A DNA stretch of 64,000 bases from assembly GCF_002368075.1 (NCBI RefSeq), contig NZ_AP018314.1, positions 16,552 through 80,551 of the forward strand. The letters run 5' to 3'. The notes beneath the pieces are model-generated. The model was given only the letters and a program-made list of their open reading frames with translations. It was not told where the DNA came from and did not search any database. The first letter of the stretch is position 1. Each line of letters begins with the position of its first letter. This DNA comes from Sphaerospermopsis kisseleviana NIES-73 (GTDB lineage Bacteria; Cyanobacteriota; Cyanobacteriia; Cyanobacteriales; Nostocaceae). Shown piece after piece: positions 25,712 to 34,012 of this stretch. Position numbers and translations under genes: made by a program.

Positions 25712-27697
25712 ATGAAAGTCAAAATAGCCTATTTAACCACAGAAAATGAAGTAAATGAACTCGACTTAGTAGTAGCAACTACACCAAAAGGAGAGTTTAT
25801 CATTGGTCGTTCTCCTGATTGTGACTTACCCTTAGAAAGTCCTGATGTCAGTCGTATACACGGTAAATTCTTTGTTCAAGGTGGAAAGTATTATTATTGC
25901 GACACTGGCAGTAGGAATGGTTCTATAGTTAATAATCAATTAGCTGTAAAAAATCAGCCATATATTTTAAAGCACGGTGATTCTATCCAGATCGGAGATT
26001 ATTTTCTGAAGATGGAAGATATGACACCTGCGGCGGAACAATTACCAGAAACCGTGTTTAGGGTTATAGACCCGGCGCTGTTTTCCAGACCAATATCACC
26101 AGAAGTTAATGTTGCTAACATTAATGAGCCAGCACCAGAAGTAGTTAGCAACTTGACTGAAGAAGTGATTAGTCCAATTCAGGAAGAGAAGACAACACCT
26201 GAAGTTGATGATGTTGCTGCTGCACAAGAGCAAGAGGTAATAACTACACCTGAAAGTCAAATATTACCTGAAAGTCTAATAGTAGAAGAAAAAACTTTTA
26301 TCCAACCACAGGATATTGTTACTCCAGCATCGGAAACAGTACCTGATGTGACGACATCTGAGAGTGATGAAGATGATGAAGATATTGATTTAAGTACACC
26401 AATAGCAGAAGCAAGACCCTTTATCCAACCACAGGATGTTGTTACTCCAGCATCGGAAACAGTAACTGATGTGACGGCAAATGAAAGTGATGAAGATATT
26501 GATTTAAGTACACCAATAGCAGAAGCAAGAAGCATCGTAGAAACCGTTGTAGAAACAGTAGAGGTAGAAGATATTGCTGCTTCAGCATCGGAAACAGTAC
26601 CTGATGTGACGACATCTGAGAGTGATGAAGATGTTGATTTAAGTACGCCAATGTTACAGGAATTAACAATTGTACAACCGCGAGATATTAACATTCGACC
26701 AGCGCCAACTGAAAGTAATATTGAAGTTGGAGATTCAGATACAGATGATGGTATTGAAGGAGAAAATTTAGTAACTGAGAGTGAAGTTCAACCAGCAGCG
26801 ACTACAGATAATGATGTGCCAGAAGTGGTAAGTGATGTTGATGTAGAGGCAACTGAAACTGTATCAGAGACGTTGAAGGAATCCCAGATTGATGTGATAT
26901 TTGCACCACATAATAATATTCTTCCTCAAGCAGAAGTTACGGAAATAATTGGTAGTGAAGATAGTGATGAAGATATTGAGGTGAGTAGTACAACCTTACA
27001 AGAAGTTAATCGAGAAGTGACCGAACTAGAGGTTTTTTCTACCACAGACAACTTAGAAACACCAGAAACAGAAACATCTATTTCTACAGCAGAAATCAGT
27101 GAAAAAATATCAGTAACAGAGGTGGTTTGTACAGCCGAAAACTTAGAAACAGCAGAAAACTTAGAAACAGAAACATCTATTTCCACAACTGAAGTTGGTG
27201 AGAATTTAGTAGTTGTTGGTGAAAAATTAGCAACAGTTACTGAATCTGAAGAATTACAAGCTGTTGACGATATAGAAGCAAATACGCAGAGAGAAGATAG
27301 TCAGATGAGCATTCAAAAAAATATAGTCCTCATTGCTCACGAAAGCAAGAAATATGAATTAGCTGAGTTGGTTGCTAAAAATAAAGAGTTTTTCTCTCAA
27401 AGCTTGACCATTAGCTGGCCTTCTGTGAGTGAAGTTTTAAAGCAAGAAGTTGGTCTGACTGTGAGTGAAGAAATTCCTTCTCCCACTGCTGGGGGATATC
27501 AAAAAATTAATGTCCTGCTAGGTTCTGGAGGTATTTTAGCTATGATTTTCCTCAGAGATTTTCTCACACCTGCACCTAGTCCAACTAATGAAGAAACTTT
27601 GTTGAAAATATGTAATATGAATCAGGTGTTGGTAGCAACTAATTTAAAAACAGCAGAGGTGATCGTGTATTATCTGAAAAACATTACAGATTCATAG
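25712..27697 (+). CDS. FHA-domain protein with C-terminal methylglyoxal-synthase-like domain
   Basis: The 661-residue protein has three parts. Residues ~24-100 are an FHA domain with all phosphothreonine-binding signatures (GR at 32-33, SRIH 47-50, SRNG 67-70). Residues ~110-530 are a very acidic, low-complexity linker with repeats of TPASETVPDVTTSESDED and DIDLSTPIAEAR. Residues ~535-655 resemble methylglyoxal synthase (MGS): KNIVLIAHESKKYEL (His543, Lys547 in the positions of E. coli His19 and Lys23), GGYQKINVLL, FLRDFLTPAP and QVLVATNLKTAEVIV. The GGD motif with the catalytic Asp71 is GGY here, and the phosphate-loop TGTT is lost, so enzyme activity is doubtful. It is the last gene of the CIS block and could read phosphothreonines made by the kinase at 18929 (inference). 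Confidence 0.8.
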   Translation: MKVKIAYLTTENEVNELDLVVATTPKGEFIIGRSPDCDLPLESPDVSRIHGKFFVQGGKYYYCDTGSRNGSIVNNQLAVKNQPYILKHGDSIQIGDYFLKMEDMTPAAEQLPETVFRVIDPALFSRPISPEVNVANINEPAPEVVSNLTEEVISPIQEEKTTPEVDDVAAAQEQEVITTPESQILPESLIVEEKTFIQPQDIVTPASETVPDVTTSESDEDDEDIDLSTPIAEARPFIQPQDVVTPASETVTDVTANESDEDIDLSTPIAEARSIVETVVETVEVEDIAASASETVPDVTTSESDEDVDLSTPMLQELTIVQPRDINIRPAPTESNIEVGDSDTDDGIEGENLVTESEVQPAATTDNDVPEVVSDVDVEATETVSETLKESQIDVIFAPHNNILPQAEVTEIIGSEDSDEDIEVSSTTLQEVNREVTELEVFSTTDNLETPETETSISTAEISEKISVTEVVCTAENLETAENLETETSISTTEVGENLVVVGEKLATVTESEELQAVDDIEANTQREDSQMSIQKNIVLIAHESKKYELAELVAKNKEFFSQSLTISWPSVSEVLKQEVGLTVSEEIPSPTAGGYQKINVLLGSGGILAMIFLRDFLTPAPSPTNEETLLKICNMNQVLVATNLKTAEVIVYYLKNITDS

Positions 27698-27813
27698 ATC
27701 AATAGTTACAAAAAACGGTTCTTCGGTACTTTTTATGGAGAACCCAGTTCAAAATCATTAAAATCCTTATTGTGCGGGCATTTCATTCAAAATATGGGCA
27801 TTATAGTTTATAA

Positions 27814-28050
27814 TCATTGCCCCGTAAGGATTTTGTGATAATCAATCCTTAACCTCCATAAAACAGACACAAGAGCCATATTTTGGAATATCTCTTTACT
27901 TCTATGTGTGTTAGCTTTGAAAAATGTCGAAATTCTTACATCAATCCCTGTATTGTTTAATCTTTTAAATAAATCCCGCATACTTGTTAAACTATTATCC
28001 AAGGCATAAGCCAACCAACACTCAACGTAAAGACATTTTTCTTCCTTCAT
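27814..28050 (-). pseudogene. IS transposase N-terminal remnant
   Basis: The 78-residue frame (VECWLAYALDNSLTSMRDLF, KRLNNTGIDVRISTFFKAN) resembles the N-terminal region of transposases of cyanobacterial IS elements with DDE catalytic cores (IS4/IS5-like; family not certain). No catalytic region follows; the frame decays after EIFQNMALV. It abuts the truncated chromate transporter gene on the opposite strand. A GGTTCT/AGAACC palindrome near 27718-27745 may be part of the IS end. Confidence 0.55.
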
Positions 28051-28346
28051 TTTTATTTGTTGCTATTTTAAATCCTCTCATTCCTAAATTACGTACTTCA
28101 TCTTGGACAAGGGCTTTTTTAGATGCGGTTAATCTTAGTGCTGTGGCTTTGATGGTGGTGACCACCTTACAATTAGGAATAACAACTTTAACTTTTGGAA
28201 AAGTGCCTTATGTGGATTTTTTAGGATTAATTATTTTCTTAATTTCTGCGGTTTTAGCTATTCGTTATCAAATTAATGCTACATGGTTGGTTTTAGGTGG
28301 TGGTTTAATTGGTTGGGGTGTTCAAATTTTAGGATATATCCAATAA
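28050..28346 (+). pseudogene. chrA: Truncated chromate transporter (ChrA) C-terminal fragment
   Basis: From 28050 the frame reads FLFVAILNPLIPKLR, then SSWTRAFLDAVNLSAVALMV and hydrophobic segments to LGYIQ. FxxNPxIPxLRxSxxxxAFLDAVNxxAVAL is the signature near the end of the second ChrA repeat. Only ~98 residues of a ~380-400-residue transporter remain. The upstream part is replaced by an IS remnant on the opposite strand, so this is probably a gene broken by transposition. Confidence 0.75.
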
Positions 28347-28405
28347 CAGATGGATAAATTTGCTTTAGTAATTTAACTATAAATATAGTTTTCAGTGATT
28401 GAAAA

Positions 28406-29146
28406 ATGGCACAGTATTACGACAGCATAGCCCAAGAATATAAAAAATCTAAAGAGTTGCCGATTCGCCTACATATTGAAACATATACATATTTTAATAT
28501 GCTTGGTGATTTAACAGGAAAATCAATTCTCGACTTAGCTTGTGGAGAAGGATGGTATAGTAGACAGTTTAAAGAAAAAGGTGCTTCTCTGGTGGTTGGG
28601 GTTGATATTTCTGAAAAAATGGTAGAACTAGCAAGAAAACAAGAAAGCAAACAAAAACTTGATATTCAATATATTGTTGCTGATGTGCTAGAACTAGGAA
28701 AAATTGGAGATTTTGATCTAGTTGTTGCTTCTTATTTACTGAATTATGCCCAAACTAAAACACAATTATTAAAAATGTCACAAACCATCTTTAATAATCT
28801 CAAAATAGGAGGGCGTTTTGTGACATTAAACAATAATAGTGAACAACCTCCAAGTTCTTATCTTAAAACTGAGAAATATGGATTTATTAAAACTATTTCC
28901 CAACCTCTGCAACCAGGAACAGCAATCAAGTATACATTTTTTGTAGATGGTCAGGAATTTAGTTTTGATAATTATTACCTCAGCAAAGATACACATCAAA
29001 AAGTATTTGCAGATGTTGGTTTTAAAAATGTTCGTTGGCAAAAACCATTAGTTTCTCCTGAAGGTATAGCAGAATTTGGGCAAGAATTTTGGCAGGATTT
29101 TTTAGAGTGTATCCCTTTAATTGGGATTGAGTGTTTTAAAGAGTAA
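28406..29146 (+). CDS. Class I SAM-dependent methyltransferase
   Basis: The 246-residue Rossmann-fold methyltransferase has motif I ILDLACGEGWYSRQF (~41-55), the acidic VVGVDISEKM after strand 2, DVLELGKIGDFDLVVASYLL (motif IV region) and LKIGGRFVTLNNN (motif VI). The N-terminus (AQYYDSIAQEYKKSKELPIR) is typical of small-molecule methyltransferases of the Methyltransf_25/11 type. The substrate cannot be told; the adjacent genes do not point to a pathway. Confidence 0.85.
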   Translation: MAQYYDSIAQEYKKSKELPIRLHIETYTYFNMLGDLTGKSILDLACGEGWYSRQFKEKGASLVVGVDISEKMVELARKQESKQKLDIQYIVADVLELGKIGDFDLVVASYLLNYAQTKTQLLKMSQTIFNNLKIGGRFVTLNNNSEQPPSSYLKTEKYGFIKTISQPLQPGTAIKYTFFVDGQEFSFDNYYLSKDTHQKVFADVGFKNVRWQKPLVSPEGIAEFGQEFWQDFLECIPLIGIECFKE

Positions 29147-29252
29147 ACTTTTTTCATTCAGGAGTCAAAGGATCAAAAACTTCAAGAAGAAGGACAAAAA
29201 TTGTCAGTTTCAATTTATATCCACACATCAAACAGAAATTGGGAGAGAAAAC

Positions 29253-30662
29253 CTAAGAATTATTCTCTCTCCTCTCTTGCAACTTAAACATAATTTCTGC
29301 GTGCATTTCACGGGTAATAGGATAGAAAAAAGTCAAAATCAAACCCAAAATTAAACAGATTGTTGGTACTGGACCGACTATAATTCTAATAGCAGACAAT
29401 GCGGAATCTGGTTGTATTGGTGTACTTTGTCCGGCTATAGTTTCCCGAAATCCAGAAGCTTGTAAAGCATTACCAACTATAAATAAACCAAATGCTAAAC
29501 CAAACTTCTGTAATAACACCATAAAACCATAAAATACTCCTTCCCTTCTTTGTCCGGTTTGCAGTTCATCTAATTCTATAACATCGGGAATCATAGACCA
29601 AGGAATTAAATAAGCTGTGGAAACTCCACAACCAGCCATAACAGCCATAAAATACATTAAACCTATTTGATTTGCTTGCAGAAAAAATAATCCCGCAGCA
29701 GCAATGATCCATAAAGTCATACCCAAAAAATAAACGATTTTTTTACCAAATCTTTTACTTAAATAACTCCAAACAAATAACATTAATAAAGCAGTTCCTT
29801 GAACAGCAATTAATACTGTAGGAACTTGAGAATCTTTGAGTTTCATACAGTAGATGACAAAATAGGGAATGACTGTAGCGGTGATTTGTACACCTAACCA
29901 AGAAAAAAGATAAATGGCGATAACGAATAAAAAAGGTTTATTACTGAAAGCAATATTGATTTGTTCTATAAAAGGAATTTCTGCTGGTTGTTCTAATTGA
30001 ATACGTTTAGATTCAAAAGCAAGAATCCGCTTTCTTGTTCCATAGACGCACCAATATAAGGATAACACCGAAATCACAGTACATATTGCTGCTAACACTA
30101 AATATTGTTGTTGTGGTTCACGAATTACAGCAAATACAATTTGCGCGAAAATCAATGATAAAATACTGCCACCAATAGAAAACGTAAACCGAAAACTATT
30201 TAAACTCGTTCTTTCATCATAATCTTGACTTAATTCCGGTGTCATTGCTGTATATGGCAAATTAACAATCGTAAAAAAAGCCTGAGACATAATCCCAATT
30301 GCTACGTAATACCAAAACAAAGGCCAAATATTACTACTTTGATTGGCAGTAAATTGTGGTACAATCCATTGTAAGAAAAAGAATAAACCAAAAGGAATTG
30401 CACCATAAAACATCCAAGGTAAACGACGACCCCAACGCCGAGATTTAGTCTTATCTGTTAATACCCCCACAACAGGATCATTGACAGCATCCCAAATTTT
30501 ACCAATCATCAAAATGCTGCCCGCCAAACCAGGGGGAATACCAGCTACATTAGTAAAAAACAACAGTAAATAAAAGATGGCAATATTAGAAGTAATCGCC
30601 GGACCTAAATCTCCAGCACCATAAGCCAGTTTAGTATTCAAATCTAATTTTTCATTGTTCAT
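29253..30662 (-). CDS. GPH-family (melibiose-permease-like) sugar:cation symporter
   Basis: The 469-residue, 12-TM-type membrane protein matches the glycoside-pentoside-hexuronide (GPH) branch of MFS transporters. Visible features are LNTKLAYGAGDLGPAITSNI at the N-terminus, ILMIGKIWDAVNDPVVGVLT with DKTKSRRWGRRLPW (the GPH D-x2-K/R-RWGRRRPW motif), and STAYLIPWSMIPDVIELDEL with QTGQRREGVFYGF in the second half. It probably imports a sugar or glycoside with a cation. It is divergent from the phosphoribosyltransferase gene, with 73 bases between starts. Confidence 0.9.
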   Translation of the reverse strand: MNNEKLDLNTKLAYGAGDLGPAITSNIAIFYLLLFFTNVAGIPPGLAGSILMIGKIWDAVNDPVVGVLTDKTKSRRWGRRLPWMFYGAIPFGLFFFLQWIVPQFTANQSSNIWPLFWYYVAIGIMSQAFFTIVNLPYTAMTPELSQDYDERTSLNSFRFTFSIGGSILSLIFAQIVFAVIREPQQQYLVLAAICTVISVLSLYWCVYGTRKRILAFESKRIQLEQPAEIPFIEQINIAFSNKPFLFVIAIYLFSWLGVQITATVIPYFVIYCMKLKDSQVPTVLIAVQGTALLMLFVWSYLSKRFGKKIVYFLGMTLWIIAAAGLFFLQANQIGLMYFMAVMAGCGVSTAYLIPWSMIPDVIELDELQTGQRREGVFYGFMVLLQKFGLAFGLFIVGNALQASGFRETIAGQSTPIQPDSALSAIRIIVGPVPTICLILGLILTFFYPITREMHAEIMFKLQERRENNS

Positions 30663-30735
30663 AATTACTTACACTCATATTAAGATAGTTGGGATTTGCT
30701 TGCAGTGCTAACTAAAAACTACTTCCCTAAGTCCT

Positions 30736-31254
30736 ATGTCAGACCTTTACGTTTCCTGGTCAGATTATCACCATAAAATTGAACAATTAGCAGTTAAGAT
30801 TTATCAATCAGGTTGGCAATTTAACCAAATAGTCTGTCTTGCTAGAGGAGGATTACGAGTAGGAGATATTCTCTCCCGAATCTATGATCTACCGTTAGCA
30901 ATTTTATCTACATCATCTTACAACGGTGCGGGTAAACAGGAAAGGGGCGGTTTGATAGTTTCCCCTCATTTAACCATGACTACTGAGCATTTGGGTTCGC
31001 GGATTCTTTTGGTAGATGATTTAGTAGATTCGGGTATCACTCTAAAAGAAACTATTCCTTGGTTAAAAGAATATAGCCAGGTTGCGATTGAAGAAATCCG
31101 TACTGCGGTAATTTGGTATAAAGATTGTTCTGTAATTGTTCCGGATTACTACGCTGATTATTTACCGGATAATCCTTGGATTCATCAACCTTTTGAAATC
31201 TATGAACATATAACCCCGGAGGAGTTGGCGGAAAAAGTAAGTCAGCTTTGTTGA
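30736..31254 (+). CDS. Type I phosphoribosyltransferase
   Basis: The 172-residue protein has the PRPP-binding motif RILLVDDLVDSGITLKET (~95-112) and an N-terminal VCLARGGLRVGDILSR loop, typical of hypoxanthine/xanthine (Gpt-like) phosphoribosyltransferases. The flexible loop ILSTSSYNGAGKQERG matches that group. It probably salvages a purine base, although assignment to Gpt itself is not secure. Its stop lies two bases from the stop of the convergent restriction subunit gene. Confidence 0.82.
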   Translation: MSDLYVSWSDYHHKIEQLAVKIYQSGWQFNQIVCLARGGLRVGDILSRIYDLPLAILSTSSYNGAGKQERGGLIVSPHLTMTTEHLGSRILLVDDLVDSGITLKETIPWLKEYSQVAIEEIRTAVIWYKDCSVIVPDYYADYLPDNPWIHQPFEIYEHITPEELAEKVSQLC

Positions 31255-31256
31255 TA

Positions 31257-33998
31257 CTATGACTTAATCGTAAAGCGATCGCCTAAACCTTTCAGTGTCA
31301 TATTTTGGGCGATCGCATCATGGGGTATCAACACATAAACCCAAGGTTTACCATTATGTTTTAACATATAATCAGAAGCATATTTACACCATTGAACCGC
31401 TACATTTTTCTTAGCAACCACTTGAGGATCGTCTATTTCATCTCGGTTTTTGGGTTCAAGCATATAGATCATTTCTGTTGTTTCTGCCACAAAATCAGGT
31501 TGATATTCTAAATAATCTCCCTCCCATTTGTAATAAATCTGAAATTGTCCCCTTGCTGGTTTAAACCATTTGATTGCATCTCGTTCCAAAATTATAGATA
31601 ATACCCTTTCTGCTTCTGATTGAAATTTTTGTTCTTGATAAAGGCATTTATCAAAACCTGTAAACAGATATTTGGACATCTTGCTTTTATCAGCAGGTGA
31701 GATTCTATAATCTAAATAATTTTTGGCATTTGTGGTATAAGCACTTTCTTTTAAAGTTGTAAAACCCTTACTGATTTTTACTTCATAATTAACATTATCT
31801 TCCCAGAAATGTTGTTGCATCTGGTTATGAACAAGATTAGCAATTTCAACTTGATGAAAATATAAAACTTTATGTGTATCTTCTTCTGTTAGGTAGGTGA
31901 GAAAATGCTCAACAACTTGACCTGCTAAATCATAAAGCAAATCAGCATTTTCATCATAACAGATATCATCAAAATTGACTAGATTTTCCACAATATAGTT
32001 TTCTAATCGAGATTCTGGAAAATTGTCTGTTTTGATTTCTAAAGATGTAGAATCATCCGTTGCTAAAGATTGAATATATAATTCTTTTTTGGAAGGAACA
32101 GGATAATTTAAACCTGTCACATCTAAAGCAAAAGACCTAAATCCTGATTTTACCTCTCCTTGAGGAACAATCAAAATTTTGGGAATATCAATAGTTTGCT
32201 GAATGACTAAATTAGTTGTTTTAGCCACAATAGATGCAATATCTGGTGGTGTAATTACACCTGCTATTTCTAATTGTTCTGGACGATATTCTTTAGCTAC
32301 AGCTTCCCGCACCATTGATTGAACTTTTGGTGTTGCAAGATAGGATATTGTTGGTACTTTTTCCGGTTGATTTTCTAACTTTTGAATTTGTTGGTAAGTC
32401 AAATTGGCAATCTTTTGTTCTACGGGAGATGCAAATATAGAAGTTTGAATATTTTGGGTTTCTGTTTCTGTAACAGTTGTATTTTCTTCTGTATTTTGTT
32501 CTCTATTATCCTCAAAGTGATCTTCATTTTTTGGTTCTGTTGTAATTCCTAAAGTTTGGGCAAGTTTTGACTGTGAAATTACTGTTTTCTTTTTCTCTTC
32601 TAACTCTTCAGGTGTAAGAATAATTTGTTGCAATCTAATTTCTGATTCTGGACGTTTTGCTTCTTCTACAATTTCTTGAAATTTATCATGGGCAACAATA
32701 TTTAAACGATCTACAATAGTGATACCTGTACGCTTTCCATAAGGTAAACGTAATCCTCTACCAATAGATTGTTTAATCAAAACTTCCGAATTTGCGGCTC
32801 TTAATGGGACAATTGTATAAAGGTTAGTCACATCCCAACCTTCCTTTAACATATTCACATGAATAACTATTTCCGTTGGTTCATCTGGATATTCTACTTT
32901 TAGCAATCTTTCCACCATTTCATCTTCTTGTGCGCCTGTTTTACTAGAATCAACTTGTATGACTTTATCCTGATAAAATCCTTCTGCAAATTCAACAGAT
33001 TTAATCAATTCTAACAGTTGTGAAGCATGGTTAGTATCACGGGCAATTACCAGCATAAAAGGTTTAACAATTGGCTTTCCTGTGAGAATAGAATAAGCCT
33101 GTAATTCAGCTTTAATATTTTCATGTAAATAAATTCCATCTTCTAATTTTATTCTTTCAATTGCTGCTGATGATAAACTGGCAGGATTAAAATCTTTACG
33201 AGTCACAACCGCAGGATCTTTAACAAAACCATCTCTAATGGCTTTTCCTAAAGAATATTCATAGATAATATTTTGAAAATAAACTGTTTTTTTACTGGTT
33301 TCTACAGAAGGTGTAGCGGTGAGTTCTAACCCTATTAATGGTTTTAATTCATTAATTGCTCTAATTCCTGCTGATGCTCGATATCGGTGGGATTCATCCA
33401 TTAAAATTACCAAGTCTTTTAACTGGGAAAGATAATCAAAATAGCTTTCACCAATATATTCAGATAATCTTTTGATTTTCGGACTTTTACCACCGCGCAC
33501 TTCTGAGTTGATTTTGGAAATATTAAAAATATTGATTTTGCAGGGAATTTGTGGATCTAAAATTGTTCTCGCATTGGTTTCATAGTTTTCACCTGTGATA
33601 ATTACTGGTGACTGAATCGCAAATTCAGAAATCCCTGTAAATAAATATTTTGGTGTATTGGGTGTAAAATCATTAATCAGTTTATTATAAATAGTCAGGT
33701 TGGGAGCTAAAACAAAGAAATTCTTTATATTATATGCTAGATTCAGATAACTAATAAAAGCACCCATTAATCGTGTTTTACCTACACCTGTTGCTAGTGC
33801 AAAACACAGTGAAGGAAATTCACGCTCAAAATTAGTAACAGTCGGGAATTGTTGATTAATTTTTGCTAAAATTGTTTCTAGATCAGATTGTTCATTGATA
33901 GGCAAAATTTCACAAACCCGATCTAAAATTTCTAATGATTGTCTTTGTGGAGGGCGCAGACTGAGACGATTAGCAATGTTATTAACGATGTTATTCAT
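31257..33998 (-). CDS. res: Type III restriction enzyme Res subunit (helicase-nuclease)
   Basis: The 913-residue superfamily 2 helicase has Walker A ATGVGKTRLMGAF (~70), the DEAD-box variant LVILMDESHRYRA, ELTATP (motif III) and RGLRLPYG near motif VI. A C-terminal PD-(D/E)xK-type nuclease region shows YQPDFVAETTEMIYMLEPKN. It starts 14 bases after the mod gene ends, the normal mod-res order. With Mod it forms a type III restriction complex that cleaves unmodified DNA after ATP-driven translocation. There is no frameshift, so it is probably active. Confidence 0.92.
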   Translation of the reverse strand: MNNIVNNIANRLSLRPPQRQSLEILDRVCEILPINEQSDLETILAKINQQFPTVTNFEREFPSLCFALATGVGKTRLMGAFISYLNLAYNIKNFFVLAPNLTIYNKLINDFTPNTPKYLFTGISEFAIQSPVIITGENYETNARTILDPQIPCKINIFNISKINSEVRGGKSPKIKRLSEYIGESYFDYLSQLKDLVILMDESHRYRASAGIRAINELKPLIGLELTATPSVETSKKTVYFQNIIYEYSLGKAIRDGFVKDPAVVTRKDFNPASLSSAAIERIKLEDGIYLHENIKAELQAYSILTGKPIVKPFMLVIARDTNHASQLLELIKSVEFAEGFYQDKVIQVDSSKTGAQEDEMVERLLKVEYPDEPTEIVIHVNMLKEGWDVTNLYTIVPLRAANSEVLIKQSIGRGLRLPYGKRTGITIVDRLNIVAHDKFQEIVEEAKRPESEIRLQQIILTPEELEEKKKTVISQSKLAQTLGITTEPKNEDHFEDNREQNTEENTTVTETETQNIQTSIFASPVEQKIANLTYQQIQKLENQPEKVPTISYLATPKVQSMVREAVAKEYRPEQLEIAGVITPPDIASIVAKTTNLVIQQTIDIPKILIVPQGEVKSGFRSFALDVTGLNYPVPSKKELYIQSLATDDSTSLEIKTDNFPESRLENYIVENLVNFDDICYDENADLLYDLAGQVVEHFLTYLTEEDTHKVLYFHQVEIANLVHNQMQQHFWEDNVNYEVKISKGFTTLKESAYTTNAKNYLDYRISPADKSKMSKYLFTGFDKCLYQEQKFQSEAERVLSIILERDAIKWFKPARGQFQIYYKWEGDYLEYQPDFVAETTEMIYMLEPKNRDEIDDPQVVAKKNVAVQWCKYASDYMLKHNGKPWVYVLIPHDAIAQNMTLKGLGDRFTIKS

Positions 33999-34012
33999 AG
34001 TATGTTATCCAT

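Noticed and set aside
26257-26694. Minus-strand ORF of 145 codons
   Set aside because: Antisense to the acidic repeats of the FHA protein; Ser/Val-rich composition follows from the repeat.
2-27697. Integrated prophage
   Set aside because: No capsid, portal, terminase, integrase or lysis genes; the presence of CIS ATPase, DUF4255 cap and DUF4157 proteins indicates a CIS.
2-27697. Type VI secretion system
   Set aside because: No TssJLM membrane complex or ClpV; the sheath is a single-chain phage/CIS type and the ATPase is of the CIS AAA type.
25712-27697. Active methylglyoxal synthase
   Set aside because: The GGD motif with the catalytic Asp is GGY and the phosphate loop is not conserved; only the fold-level resemblance is claimed.
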